The notes: generated by a model from the sequence alone, not told the origin. A DNA stretch of 55,488 nucleotides from an uncultured Actinomycetes bacterium (GCA_937876245.1 CALEGP010000025.1:1-55488), one strand, 5' to 3'. Shown: positions 1-8,869, counted from the first letter of the stretch. Numbers and translations are program-made.

Positions 1-390
1 GCACTTGGGACTCCTTTTGCAACGTTCTTAATGACTTCGTATTTTCGTGGGATTCCGGATGATTTAGTAGAAGCTGCGATTATTGATGGTCTGAGCTATC
101 CAAAAGTCTTCTCAAGAATCGCCCTACCCTTAGCTGTACCTGCGATTATTACGATAATCGTTCTGCAATTTATTCAGGTTTGGGATGACCTTCTTGTCGG
201 ACTCTTATTCATTCAAGATCCTACATATAGAACTATAACTGTTGGTTTGGGAGCGCTATCTGCCGGTCGCGTAACTGATATTCCGGTGTTAATGGCAGGC
301 TCGTTAGTTTCTGCTATTCCAGCTGTGCTTGTGTACTTAATCTTCCAGCGCCAATTAGTGAATGGCCTTACAGCCGGTATCGGAAAGTAG
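1..390 (+). CDS. Carbohydrate ABC transporter permease, MalG type (C-terminal part)
   Basis: This is the 3' part of a sugar ABC transporter inner-membrane permease of the CUT1 family (MalG/UgpE type). The reading frame is open from base 1, so the start lies outside the window. The visible part holds the cytoplasmic EAA loop (EAAIIDGLSYPKVFSRI followed by a proline-rich turn), which docks on the transporter ATPase, then two hydrophobic segments and the usual short basic C-terminus (GLTAGIGK). It ends 8 bp before the next gene, so the two are probably cotranscribed. The substrate cannot be told from this part. Confidence 0.9.
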   Translation, partial: ALGTPFATFLMTSYFRGIPDDLVEAAIIDGLSYPKVFSRIALPLAVPAIITIIVLQFIQVWDDLLVGLLFIQDPTYRTITVGLGALSAGRVTDIPVLMAGSLVSAIPAVLVYLIFQRQLVNGLTAGIGK

Positions 391-398
391 AGAAAACA

Positions 399-1274
399 TT
401 GAAAATTGTTGTCACGGGAGCCATTGGCTTACTTGGAAAAGCCACGGCAACACACCTTGTGGCCGCTGGCCATGAAGTTATTAGCGTTGATAAAAAAGCT
501 GGAGAATTTGCAGCAGGATCAGAGTTAATTGTTGGAGATCTAACCGATCTTGATTTTTGTGACAAGGTAATTAGTGGGGCAGATGCCGTAGTTCATTTAG
601 GTGCAATTCCAAACCCAACCGACGCCCGACAATTTAGTGTTTTTCAAAATAATTCAGTAAGCACCTTTGCCGTCTTTACGGCGGCGGCGCAGGCAAAAGT
701 TGAGTGCGTTCTATATGCATCAAGCTTATCTGCCTATGGTTTTGCCTATTCAGATGAATGGACCTCCCCGCTCTATGCCCCAGTTGATGAGGAGCACCCA
801 TTTATTTTTGAAGAGAGTTATGCCCTTTCCAAGGAAGTCAATGAGCGTTCAGCTCTGATGTGGTCGCGCAGGTGCGATACCGCTTTCGTTGGGATGCGTT
901 TTCCTTGGACCAATACTCCGGAAAAGACTCTGGAGTTAGCTCGCAGATTTGATGATGAGGATAATTTGCCACCTGACCCAAGATTTCCCAAGGGAATTGT
1001 CGCGAAGATTTTATGGACCTACCTTGACTTGCGAGATGCGGTTCGGGCAATCGAGGTCGTTATCAATTCAGATATAAAGGGTTCATCGGTCTATAACTTT
1101 GCGGCTCCAGACACTATGGCCAAGGCCACAACAGCAGATTTGATGATGAAATTTCACCCTAAGACCCAAATGCGTACCCCTCTGCTGGGCCACACTGCCC
1201 CGCTTTCCAGCCAAGCTTTTATCGATAAGTTCGGATATTCACCCCAATTTCTAATCAATCGCGAGGATATTTAG
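399..1274 (+). CDS. NAD-dependent epimerase/dehydratase (extended SDR)
   Basis: A 291-residue extended short-chain dehydrogenase. The N-terminus has the Rossmann glycine motif (TGAIGLLG, residues 6-13), then an acidic residue after beta-2 (SVDKK) that suggests NAD preference. The active-site pair is visible as a serine region (YASSLSAYG) and YALSK, the YxxxK motif, near residue 143. The start is TTG, 8 bp after the permease stop, with a purine-rich GGAAAG upstream. Members of this family include sugar-nucleotide epimerases and uronate dehydrogenases. Position behind a sugar permease favours a free-sugar or sugar-acid dehydrogenase, but the substrate is not readable. Confidence 0.85.
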   Translation: MKIVVTGAIGLLGKATATHLVAAGHEVISVDKKAGEFAAGSELIVGDLTDLDFCDKVISGADAVVHLGAIPNPTDARQFSVFQNNSVSTFAVFTAAAQAKVECVLYASSLSAYGFAYSDEWTSPLYAPVDEEHPFIFEESYALSKEVNERSALMWSRRCDTAFVGMRFPWTNTPEKTLELARRFDDEDNLPPDPRFPKGIVAKILWTYLDLRDAVRAIEVVINSDIKGSSVYNFAAPDTMAKATTADLMMKFHPKTQMRTPLLGHTAPLSSQAFIDKFGYSPQFLINREDI

Positions 1275-1318
1275 CCTCTCTCTTCGCATTTGAGCACAAA
1301 TTCGGTAACAGAATTGTT

Positions 1319-1393
1319 ATCAAGATTCATCCAATCCACCTTGATCTTATTTGGGCGTAGTACAAGAATTTGTCCAGTGCAGCCGATCTGCAC
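1319..1393 (+). promoter_or_regulatory. Two inverted repeats upstream of the sugar-binding protein gene
   Basis: ATCAAG (1319-1324) and CTTGAT (1340-1345) form an inverted repeat with a 15-bp spacer, about two helical turns centre to centre. A second perfect repeat, GTGCAG-5-CTGCAC, occupies 1377-1393. Both lie in the 150 bp before the binding-protein gene, where its promoter and operator should be. The second could also be an RNA hairpin. No regulator gene is nearby to pair with them. Confidence 0.4.
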
Positions 1394-1424
1394 ATTTTCT
1401 TATCTTCGTAGAGAATGGATATAA

Positions 1425-2684
1425 ATGTTAAAGAAATCAAAACTAGTAGTAGCGCTTGCTGCTGTTGCACTTGTTGCATCAACAGCACCAGCAGCTCCTG
1501 CCGCAGGATCGCTAGAAATCTTCACCTGGTGGGCTTCAGGCGGAGAAGCAGCGGGCCTTGAAGGAATGACAACTGAATTCACAAAGCAGAATCCAGATAC
1601 AGAGTTTGTAAATGCTGCCGTAGCTGGTGCAGCTGGTACAAATGCAAAAGGCGTTCTTGTTTCTCGTATGGAAGCAGGAAACCCACCTGATACTTTCCAG
1701 GCTCACGCCGGTGCAGAACTTTCATCATATGTGAAGGCTAAGCAGATCGAAGATCTAACTTCACTTTACAAGTCAGAAGGTTGGGACAAAGTATTCCCAG
1801 CTGACTTAATCAAGACTCTTACAACTAAGGGAAAGATCTACTCAGTTCCTGTAAATATCCACCGTGCAAACGTTCTATGGTGGAACCCAGCAGCTGCAAA
1901 GAAGGCTGGAATTACTTCAGCTCCTACATCACTTGATGGAATGATTGCTGACCTTGCTAAGTTCAAGAAGGCTGGAATTGACGGAATTGCACTTGCAGGA
2001 CAAGGCGACTGGGCGATTGCTCACTTGTTCGACTACGTACTACTTGCTTCAATGGGTCCAGATAAGTTCAATGGCCTTTGGAACGGTAAGACAAAGTGGA
2101 ATAAGAAAGACGTTAAAACTGCAATCAAGAAGTTCGCAAAAATCCTTTCTTATGGCAACTCAAGCAAGTCACTTGACTGGCCAGATGCTGGAAAGCTTGT
2201 TACAGAAGGTAAAGCCGGATACTTCATCATGGGCGACTGGGCTTCATCACAATGGCAATCAGAAGGCCTAAAGCTTGGTAAGGATTACACATGGGCTCCA
2301 GGTCCAGGAACAAGTGGCATCTACCAGTGGCTTTCAGATTCATTCACATTGCCTGTTGGTGCTCCAAACCGTGAGGCAGGTATTGCCTGGTTGAAGGTTG
2401 CTGGATCTCTTGCTGGACAAGATGCTTTTAACCCTAAGAAGGGTTCAATTGCAGTCCGTACAGACTCAGATCCAAAGCTTTACGACAGCTACCTAAAGGC
2501 AGCTATGAAGTCATGGAAAGTTGACCGCCTAGTTGGCTCAACAGTTCACGGCGTTAACTACGGAAATGCTGGAATGTCAGCCTATAACTCAGTAGTTGGC
2601 AAGTTCTACGCTGGAAATGCAAAAGACAAAAAGGGATTCGCAAAGGGTCTTGTCGCTGCATACAAAACTAATAAGGCTGCATAA
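1425..2684 (+). CDS. Extracellular sugar-binding protein of ABC transporter (CUT1)
   Basis: A 419-residue extracellular solute-binding protein, family 1, that captures a carbohydrate for the permeases that follow. It has a typical signal peptide: basic MLKKSK, a hydrophobic stretch, and an alanine/proline-rich AxA-type cleavage region near residues 22-28. There is no lipobox cysteine. The mature part starts SLEIFTWWASGGE, a first strand common in this family, with GDWASSQW and other aromatic patches typical of sugar clefts. A strong hairpin follows the stop, and the two permeases come 258 bp downstream. The substrate is unknown; mono- or oligosaccharides are usual. Confidence 0.92.
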   Translation: MLKKSKLVVALAAVALVASTAPAAPAAGSLEIFTWWASGGEAAGLEGMTTEFTKQNPDTEFVNAAVAGAAGTNAKGVLVSRMEAGNPPDTFQAHAGAELSSYVKAKQIEDLTSLYKSEGWDKVFPADLIKTLTTKGKIYSVPVNIHRANVLWWNPAAAKKAGITSAPTSLDGMIADLAKFKKAGIDGIALAGQGDWAIAHLFDYVLLASMGPDKFNGLWNGKTKWNKKDVKTAIKKFAKILSYGNSSKSLDWPDAGKLVTEGKAGYFIMGDWASSQWQSEGLKLGKDYTWAPGPGTSGIYQWLSDSFTLPVGAPNREAGIAWLKVAGSLAGQDAFNPKKGSIAVRTDSDPKLYDSYLKAAMKSWKVDRLVGSTVHGVNYGNAGMSAYNSVVGKFYAGNAKDKKGFAKGLVAAYKTNKAA

Positions 2685-2718
2685 GCCCAATTAGATAGCA
2701 ATAACTAAGTTGCAAATG

Positions 2719-2751
2719 ATTCTGGTGAGGCCTTATCGGTCTCACCAGAAT
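2719..2751 (+). terminator. Strong hairpin after the binding-protein gene
   Basis: A 14-bp stem with one G-T pair (left arm 2719-2732, right arm 2738-2751) and a 5-nt loop, 34 bp after the stop codon. The stem contains CTGGTGAG / CTCACCAG. It has only a short T-rich tail, so it may act as a partial terminator or a 3'-end stabiliser. That would give more binding protein than permease, a usual arrangement in sugar ABC operons. Confidence 0.75.
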
Positions 2752-2942
2752 TAGCAATTTAAAGTGAGTAATTCTTCAAAATTGATTGATGATTTTGGTA
2801 ATAAATAGTCAGCGTCGACTAGAGTTCGTGAATTAGCCCGAGCCCAGTGTTTAAGGTTTAGCAAGATTAAGTTTTTCGAGAGGTGCGTGTAGCGGTGGCC
2901 GTAGCCAGTTTAAAGAACTTAAAGAATTTGAATGACGGCAGA

Positions 2943-3845
2943 ATGCCAAAGAGAAAAAAGAAAGTTAACAGCCCTTGGGGTGGTTTCTTCTTCGTTCTTC
3001 CTTCGATCATCGCTATGGCAATTTTTGTCTATGGAATGATTGGCTGGACGGTTCGATATTCGTTTAGTAATCGCACTAGCGCATGGAAAAAAGATATGAG
3101 CTTTGCTGGAATGGCTCGATATACCGAGCTCCTGCAAGATCCAGAATTTACTCACGCATTTTCAAACTTATTGAAGTTCACCATCGTTTTCATGATCGGT
3201 ACTTTAATTTCTGGATTGATTATGGCGCTCTTGCTCGAAAAGGGAATTAGAGGCGAAGGCTTCTTCCGTTCGACTTATTTATACCCGATGGCAATTTCCT
3301 TTATCGCAATGGGAACTTCATGGCGCTGGCTCATGGACTCTGCAAAGGGCGATAGAGCGACTGGTTTGAATTTAATTTTTGACCGCATCGGACTTGGTTT
3401 CTTAGAGAATACTTGGTACACCTCGATTAAAGGTTCCATGTTTGCAATGGCTCTTCCTGCAATCTGGCAGATGTCTGGTTATGTCATGGCGCTCTTCTTG
3501 GCAGGATTTCGGGGAATTCCAGATGACCTTCGTGAAGCTGCTCGCGTCGATGGCGCCTCAGAATTTAAGATTTATCGCCATATTCTCTTCCCACAACTAA
3601 GCCCGACTTTCCTTACAATTCTTATTATTTTGGGCCACATCTCGATGAAGGTCTTCGACTTAATTTACGGAATTGCATCAAAGGGTTATGTGACCAAGGT
3701 GCTGGCGATTTACATGTGGCAAGTGATCTTTGATTTCCAGAACTATGCGAAGGGAGCTGCCATCGCAATAGTTATCCTGTTGATGATCGCGGTCGTGGTT
3801 ATTCCTTACCTAATTTATGTAAATAAGACAGAGGAGGCGAAATAA
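2943..3845 (+). CDS. Sugar ABC transporter permease, MalF/UgpA type
   Basis: A CUT1 inner-membrane permease of 300 residues. I chose ATG 2943 (MPKRKKK), which gives a short basic N-terminus leading directly into the first membrane segment. GTG 2883 and GTG 2895 would add 20 or 16 residues with no hydrophobic or conserved content, though a GAGAGG lies before 2895. About six membrane segments are visible, with the EAA loop (GIPDDLREAARVDGAS) in the second half, the contact to the ATPase. The next gene follows without a gap. Pairs with the MalG-type permease to form the channel. Confidence 0.92.
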   Translation: MPKRKKKVNSPWGGFFFVLPSIIAMAIFVYGMIGWTVRYSFSNRTSAWKKDMSFAGMARYTELLQDPEFTHAFSNLLKFTIVFMIGTLISGLIMALLLEKGIRGEGFFRSTYLYPMAISFIAMGTSWRWLMDSAKGDRATGLNLIFDRIGLGFLENTWYTSIKGSMFAMALPAIWQMSGYVMALFLAGFRGIPDDLREAARVDGASEFKIYRHILFPQLSPTFLTILIILGHISMKVFDLIYGIASKGYVTKVLAIYMWQVIFDFQNYAKGAAIAIVILLMIAVVVIPYLIYVNKTEEAK

Positions 3846-4742
3846 ATGAGTTTAGATCTCGCATCCCGCGCAACTCAATCTAAAGATATTTCTCGTAATA
3901 AGAAGAAGCTCGGTGGCGTTGGCCAATTCTGGCTGATTTTTCGCTATATCTCACTAAGCATCCTCTTTGTTATTGCAGCGCTTCCGATCTATGTCATGGT
4001 GATCAACTCGGTGAAGGGCATCACTGGTGTTAACCAATCTGCTGCATTCTTACCGCCATCAAGTCTTGATTTTGGCGCGTGGGGCCCAACATGGGAGATT
4101 TTGCGTGAGCCAATGTTTAGAACTCTTGGCTTCGTACTTCAGTCTTCAATTATCTCGGCAATTATCGGATCAATAAATGGTTTTGTCTTCGCCAAGTGGC
4201 GCTTCAAAGGCTCGACGTTTATTTTCACAACATTCTTGTTTGGTATGTTTATTCCATATCAAGCAATCATGATTCCATTAACCCAATTCAACAAGTGGGC
4301 CGGAATTGGTGGGACTATTTATGTACTTGTTTTCGCACATGTGATTTATGGAATTCCAATCTGTACCTTGATTTTCCGTAACTATTACCAGGCAATTCCT
4401 AATGAACTTATCGAAGCAGCTCGTGTCGATGGCGCAGGAATGGTAAGAATTTTCCGAACCATTATTCTGCCTCTTTCCATACCAGGCTTCGTCGTTGTTC
4501 TAATTTGGCAGTTCACATCCGCATGGAATGACTTCCTCTTCGCAATCTTCCTAACTGGCGGCTCACCTAAATTGGCAGTTGCGACAACAGCGCTTAACTT
4601 TATTACTGGATCTGGAAATCAGGTTTATTACGGAAACAATATGACAGCATCGCTGATCGTTTCGATTCCAACGCTGCTTGTCTATATGTTCCTTGGACGA
4701 TACTTCTTGCGCGGCTTATTATCTGGCTCGTTAAAGGGCTAA
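3846..4742 (+). CDS. Sugar ABC transporter permease, MalG/UgpE type
   Basis: The second CUT1 permease, 298 residues. Its ATG follows the stop of the previous gene directly, behind a strong ribosome-binding site (GAGGAGG) located inside that gene's last codons, so the two are translationally coupled. An N-terminal cytoplasmic tail of about 30 residues precedes about six membrane segments. The EAA loop (NELIEAARVDGAGMVRI) lies near residue 190, and the C-terminus ends LLSGSLKG as in MalG-like proteins. No ATPase gene follows; the transporter must use an MsmX/UgpC-type shared ATPase from elsewhere. Confidence 0.93.
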   Translation: MSLDLASRATQSKDISRNKKKLGGVGQFWLIFRYISLSILFVIAALPIYVMVINSVKGITGVNQSAAFLPPSSLDFGAWGPTWEILREPMFRTLGFVLQSSIISAIIGSINGFVFAKWRFKGSTFIFTTFLFGMFIPYQAIMIPLTQFNKWAGIGGTIYVLVFAHVIYGIPICTLIFRNYYQAIPNELIEAARVDGAGMVRIFRTIILPLSIPGFVVVLIWQFTSAWNDFLFAIFLTGGSPKLAVATTALNFITGSGNQVYYGNNMTASLIVSIPTLLVYMFLGRYFLRGLLSGSLKG

Positions 4743-4755
4743 TCAGAGGCAAGTA

Positions 4756-5406
4756 TTAAAGAACGCCATATTTCGCAAAGGCGGCGCTGGGGGACATCCC
4801 CTCTTTAACTGCCTTGCGGAATAGGTTTTCGCCAGAATTCTTCTCGATTACTGCTGCTACGACTTGGTCAATCGCTGCTTTAGGCACGATTGTTACACCA
4901 TCGCTATCGCCAATAATTAAATCACCAGGGTGAATTTTGACCCCATCTATCTGGCATGGAACATTGTGTTCGACAACTTCATATCGACCATTGATATCCA
5001 CTGGCAAAGTACCGGTTGCAAAAACTTTAAAGCCCATTGCATCTGTCCGAGATAGATCACGCGTCGGACCATCAGTTAGAGCACCAGCCACACCTTTAAA
5101 GGCGCACGCGGTGGAGAGTAGTTCGCCCCAAAGAGCGGCAAGACCAGTGCGATTTGTTGGGGTCACATAGACCTGATCTTTACCAACTTCGTCCAGCGCC
5201 TTCAATAGGCCAACGTATGGAACTTCGGGAAATGAATTAACTATTTCCAAGCGAACCGGGAAGGCATATCCCATCATAATTCCAGAGCCCGAAATCATTT
5301 TGATGTCTTCATTTAGCACCTGGCGGCCATAGCCCAATTTGTCTAGGGAATCTGAAGCAAGCGCTGATGTGAAAATCTTTCGTAGTTCTACTAAGTCGTG
5401 ACCCAT
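4756..5406 (-). CDS. RraA-like protein (HMG/OAA aldolase-decarboxylase superfamily)
   Basis: A 216-residue member of the RraA / 4-hydroxy-4-methyl-2-oxoglutarate aldolase superfamily. The family signature is visible as GALTDGPTRDLSR, where an Arg and Asp bind the metal-keto acid complex, followed by GFKVFATG and GDSDGVTIVP near the C-terminus. Family members act as class II pyruvate aldolases or oxaloacetate decarboxylases, or as RNase E inhibitors. In a five-gene sugar-acid operon, as the last gene, an aldolase or decarboxylase role is more likely than RNase control. GGGGAG lies upstream of the ATG. It converges with the transporter operon, 13 bp apart. Confidence 0.8.
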   Translation of the reverse strand: MGHDLVELRKIFTSALASDSLDKLGYGRQVLNEDIKMISGSGIMMGYAFPVRLEIVNSFPEVPYVGLLKALDEVGKDQVYVTPTNRTGLAALWGELLSTACAFKGVAGALTDGPTRDLSRTDAMGFKVFATGTLPVDINGRYEVVEHNVPCQIDGVKIHPGDLIIGDSDGVTIVPKAAIDQVVAAVIEKNSGENLFRKAVKEGMSPSAAFAKYGVL

Positions 5407-5410
5407 GGTT

Positions 5411-6307
5411 TTATTCTCCCCAGTGTTTGCTGATTTTTTCCTTCAAGAATTCCGCACTATCAATCATGTTTTGCATGCCATCGACGCCATCTTCAATACT
5501 AACCCACCCAGTAAATCCGACGCTCTTTAGGGTTCTGAAAATCGCATCGTAATCATTTAGCCCTTGCCCGATCACGCCATGCTTAAAGAATGATACGTAG
5601 CCAGCAGTACCACCTTCGGCTTTACGTAAATCTTCAATACTTCCGCCGGCAAGGTGTCTGTCGCTTGCACCAACTGTCAATACCCGGTGCTTTACTTTTT
5701 CCAGGAGTTCCAGCGGTTCTTCACCTGCGGCGATAGCATTTGATGGGTCGAATTGCACGCCAAATCTTGGAGAATCGATACGAGATACCAGATCAACAAA
5801 GACATCCATCATCTGAGCAAATTCTGGTTCAGTCCAAAAATCATCCTTGTAGTGATTCTCAATCACTAAAATCATGTCCAACTTTTCAGCCTCAATCAAA
5901 CATTTTTCAATTGAGTCAACGACATACCCCATGCCCTCTTCACGCGTTATATCTTTGCGGCGTTGGCCAGATAGAACTCGGCAATATTTGGCACCTAGCT
6001 CGGCCGACATTCTGATGCTATGTATTTCGTGGTCGACTTCCTTTTGGCGCAGAACTGGATCAGGAATTGTGAAATCAGGGGAGCAGCACATCATTGGAAT
6101 TACCATGCCAGTGGCTTCGACATACTTGCGAATCTTCGGCCAATTCGCCTCATCCTTAAAATCTGCAAAATTGTTATACATCTCCAGGCCCTCGATGCCC
6201 ATGGCTTGAGACATATCAATCCACTCGTAAATACTCATCTTATTTGGTTCAACTAAATCGCGAATCCAACCTTTGGGGAATGCTGCAATCTTTGGCTCTG
6301 TGCTCAC
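5411..6307 (-). CDS. Sugar phosphate isomerase/epimerase (AP endonuclease 2-like TIM barrel)
   Basis: A 298-residue TIM-barrel protein of the xylose-isomerase-like superfamily. Metal-binding residues are suggested by VIENHYKDD (Glu and His), the GVQFDPSNA strand (Asp), and the C-terminal VSIEDGVDG strand (Glu). Family members isomerise or epimerise ketoses, keto-acids or inositol derivatives. GTG is the start, behind GGAG. It sits between an SDR gene, which ends 1 bp upstream of its start in transcription order, and the RraA-like gene, so it belongs to the sugar-acid operon. The exact substrate cannot be read from the sequence. Confidence 0.82.
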   Translation of the reverse strand: MSTEPKIAAFPKGWIRDLVEPNKMSIYEWIDMSQAMGIEGLEMYNNFADFKDEANWPKIRKYVEATGMVIPMMCCSPDFTIPDPVLRQKEVDHEIHSIRMSAELGAKYCRVLSGQRRKDITREEGMGYVVDSIEKCLIEAEKLDMILVIENHYKDDFWTEPEFAQMMDVFVDLVSRIDSPRFGVQFDPSNAIAAGEEPLELLEKVKHRVLTVGASDRHLAGGSIEDLRKAEGGTAGYVSFFKHGVIGQGLNDYDAIFRTLKSVGFTGWVSIEDGVDGMQNMIDSAEFLKEKISKHWGE

Positions 6308-7078
6308 TTATAGTTTCTCCGGATTTCTTCCAATTATGGTGAATTGTTCCAGTTCAACGACTGAACCAGTAAATGGTCTTGATTCATCGCCCAACCAATA
6401 AATCGCTGCTTCCGCCATCTGTTCTGGCGTTGTCATCGCACCAAATGGAATGTCAGTACGAGACAAGGTCTTGGGCCAACCAGGTTTCATGCCAGATGCA
6501 ATCTTGTCACGCTCTTCGCGTTCGGTAAGAACCCAACCCGGATTAATTTGATTGACCCTGATTCCATGAACGCCATTGGCATTGGCCAAATTTCGCGTCA
6601 TGGTCTGCATGCCACCTTTGCTAATGCTGTATGCAAGAAGCTTGGATTCTCCAGCGTGTGCGTTGATGGAGCCAATATTTAAAATCGCCCCACGGCTTTT
6701 CTTTAACTCCTCAAAGGCAGCCTTAATCAAGAATAAGGGCGCAGTTAGATTCACTTGAAGCACTGCACGAAAGTGCTCAATATCTTGCTCAGAAATATTT
6801 GTGCCGCCAAATAGGGCTGCGTTGTTTACCAAGCCATCAATCTTTCCAAATGCTTTAAGTGCGCTCTTAACAATGATTTCGGGCGCGCTATCCTCGGCTA
6901 AATCTGCAATACAGAGAACAGCGCCCTGGCCCAAGCGAGCTACGGTTGCCTTGCCCTCTTCCTCATTGATCCCATGAACTAGAACTTTGGCACCTTCGCG
7001 AATTGCAGCGGTTGCGATGGCAGCGCCAATTCCAGATGTTCCACCAGTGATGATTATTGCTTTATCTTTAAGGCGCAT
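6308..7078 (-). CDS. Short-chain dehydrogenase/reductase
   Basis: A 256-residue classical SDR. It has the cofactor motif TGGTSGIG (residues 11-18), NNAA in place of NNAG, the catalytic serine in LNIGSINAH, and YSISKGG as the YxxxK motif, followed by an NPGWV substrate-loop motif. It is likely an NAD(P)-dependent sugar or sugar-acid oxidoreductase. Its ATG follows the stop of the zinc dehydrogenase gene by 1 bp. Together with that enzyme it could oxidise and re-reduce different positions of one substrate, a common arrangement in epimerising sugar-acid pathways (inference). Confidence 0.87.
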   Translation of the reverse strand: MRLKDKAIIITGGTSGIGAAIATAAIREGAKVLVHGINEEEGKATVARLGQGAVLCIADLAEDSAPEIIVKSALKAFGKIDGLVNNAALFGGTNISEQDIEHFRAVLQVNLTAPLFLIKAAFEELKKSRGAILNIGSINAHAGESKLLAYSISKGGMQTMTRNLANANGVHGIRVNQINPGWVLTEREERDKIASGMKPGWPKTLSRTDIPFGAMTTPEQMAEAAIYWLGDESRPFTGSVVELEQFTIIGRNPEKL

Positions 7079-7079
7079 T

Positions 7080-8114
7080 TCAAGCCGGCTTAATTACAGA
7101 TTTAATAAATTCGCCGGACTGCATTTTCTTAAATGCAATTTCCCAATCTTCTAGCGGAAAAGTACCACCAAGAACCGGAGTCAAATCTAACTTTCCAGTA
7201 CCTAGCATTCGCAGTACTCGCTCCCACATCGGCCAGTTATGGCTGAAGGAGCCCTCTAGCCTGACATTTTTCTGCACCAATTGGTCGAGAGAAAAATTAA
7301 CTGGTTGTGGTCCCCAACCCACTTTTGAAATCCAACCGTTTGGTCGAATTACATCGAGGGCAATTTTGAGCGTGGCCGAAACTCCAGCGGCATCAACCAC
7401 GCCATCCGCACCTAGGCCATCGACCGCCTTAGCCCAATCGGTTACATCGCCAATAACAACTTCGCAACCATATTTCTTCGCAACGTCTAACCGCGCCTTA
7501 TCGCGCTCTAGGCCAACGATTGCAACTTCAGCACCAGCAAGTTTTGCCATGGCCGCCGATAAAATTCCAATCGGGCCAGGCCCCAAAATAACGACTCGAT
7601 CACCGGGGCGAATATGCCCCGGAGCAATTGTTGCGGAATATGCAACAGAGCACGGCTCAGTCATCGAGGCATGGTCAAAAGAAACGCTATCTGGGATTGT
7701 ATGAAGCAATCTTGAGGCAACTTTTACATACTTAGTCATTGCGCCATTTACGCCATAACCAAAACCTTTGCGACTTGGATCCAAGTTATATAGCCCCTGA
7801 CGAGACATTGCACCGGACATATCCACAACGGCAGCAGTCTCACTTACGATCCGATCACCATCTTGCCATTTTCCGCCTGCCACAACGCTCTTTCCCAGTT
7901 CGACAACGCGCCCAGCAAATTCGTGTCCAAGGACAACAGGGTAATTAACGGGCCAAGAGTTTGTGCCCTCCCATTGATGTAAGTCTGAGCCGCAGACACT
8001 AGCTGCCTCGACTTGAACAATTACATCTTCATCGCCACAGCTTGGCCGGGGAACTTCGCGCACTTCTACGCTGTGAGGTTCGGATGAAAAATTAACTACT
8101 GCAGCGGAATTCAA
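7080..8114 (-). CDS. MDR-family alcohol dehydrogenase lacking structural-zinc cysteines
   Basis: A 344-residue medium-chain dehydrogenase, close in layout to sorbitol / threonine 3-dehydrogenases. Catalytic-zinc ligands are present: C41 (VCGSD), H64-E65 (GHEFAG). The Rossmann motif is GPGPIG. The structural-zinc lobe at about residues 96-112 has lost all four cysteines, while its flanks (SET before, GLYNL and RKGFGYG after) are kept, so the fold continues without that zinc. Start is TTG 8114 with AAGGGG upstream. It probably oxidises a secondary hydroxyl of a sugar acid or polyol. Confidence 0.87.
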   Translation of the reverse strand: MNSAAVVNFSSEPHSVEVREVPRPSCGDEDVIVQVEAASVCGSDLHQWEGTNSWPVNYPVVLGHEFAGRVVELGKSVVAGGKWQDGDRIVSETAAVVDMSGAMSRQGLYNLDPSRKGFGYGVNGAMTKYVKVASRLLHTIPDSVSFDHASMTEPCSVAYSATIAPGHIRPGDRVVILGPGPIGILSAAMAKLAGAEVAIVGLERDKARLDVAKKYGCEVVIGDVTDWAKAVDGLGADGVVDAAGVSATLKIALDVIRPNGWISKVGWGPQPVNFSLDQLVQKNVRLEGSFSHNWPMWERVLRMLGTGKLDLTPVLGGTFPLEDWEIAFKKMQSGEFIKSVIKPA

Positions 8115-8825
8115 TTATTTTTCCCCTTTAACTTTTACATCGCCAAAACCATGAACCGCTTCACATATTTTGCGCAAAACTTCTTCAACATCACCAGCAC
8201 CTTGGCTAAAAGAGTCAGCATCAATTGCGAGCGGAGCACCAATTACGACTAGCGGAGCGCCATATGAAGGACAAGCAATCGCTTGTTCGAGAGATAACCC
8301 ACCGACGGCTTGCACTGGAACACTCACTGCATCGACAACTTCACGTAATTGATCAAGGGGATTTGGCCAGGGTTTGCCGGAAGCTGCAATTCCTCGGCGC
8401 TCGTCATATCCGATGTGATGAATCACCATGTCACAACCAAGTTCCTCTAATTCTCGCGCTCCGGCGACCATATCTGGACAGCCTAAGTTGTCGCCCATAA
8501 CGCTCACGCCATAATCTCGCCCAGCCTGAACAACACATTTAATTGTTTCTGGGTGTGATCTAGCCATAACAACAACATGCGTTGCGCCAGCTTTAGCCAT
8601 CATTTCGGCTTCAAGGTAACCGCCATCCATCGTTTTTAAATCAGCAATGATTGGATGATTTGGGAATTCTTTTCGAAGTGCTCTAACGCCATGCAGGCCC
8701 TCGGCCAAAATAAAAGGTGTTCCTGCTTCTAGCCAATCAACGCCGGCTCGAACTGCAGTGTGTGCCATTTCCATTGCTTCTTTGATATCGGTTAGATCTA
8801 GTGATACTTGAACGATTGGTTTCAT
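8115..8825 (-). CDS. HPS / 3-keto-L-gulonate-6-phosphate decarboxylase-like protein
   Basis: A 236-residue protein of the orotidine monophosphate decarboxylase suprafamily, group of 3-hexulose-6-phosphate synthase and 3-keto-L-gulonate-6-phosphate decarboxylase. The ADLKTMDGG strand (D62, K64, D67) carries the DxKxxD metal and catalytic set; VSLDL at the N-terminus and AVGGLSLEQA near the C-terminus match the phosphate-binding strands of the barrel. It is the first gene of the leftward operon, and its ATG stands 6 nt after TAAACT, a leaderless -10 pattern. No kinase is in the operon, so a phosphorylated substrate would have to be made by another locus. Confidence 0.8.
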   Translation of the reverse strand: MKPIVQVSLDLTDIKEAMEMAHTAVRAGVDWLEAGTPFILAEGLHGVRALRKEFPNHPIIADLKTMDGGYLEAEMMAKAGATHVVVMARSHPETIKCVVQAGRDYGVSVMGDNLGCPDMVAGARELEELGCDMVIHHIGYDERRGIAASGKPWPNPLDQLREVVDAVSVPVQAVGGLSLEQAIACPSYGAPLVVIGAPLAIDADSFSQGAGDVEEVLRKICEAVHGFGDVKVKGEK

Positions 8826-8869
8826 GTTCGAAGTTTAGTTGAAAACGAGAAAATTAGCCCCTTCCCTAA

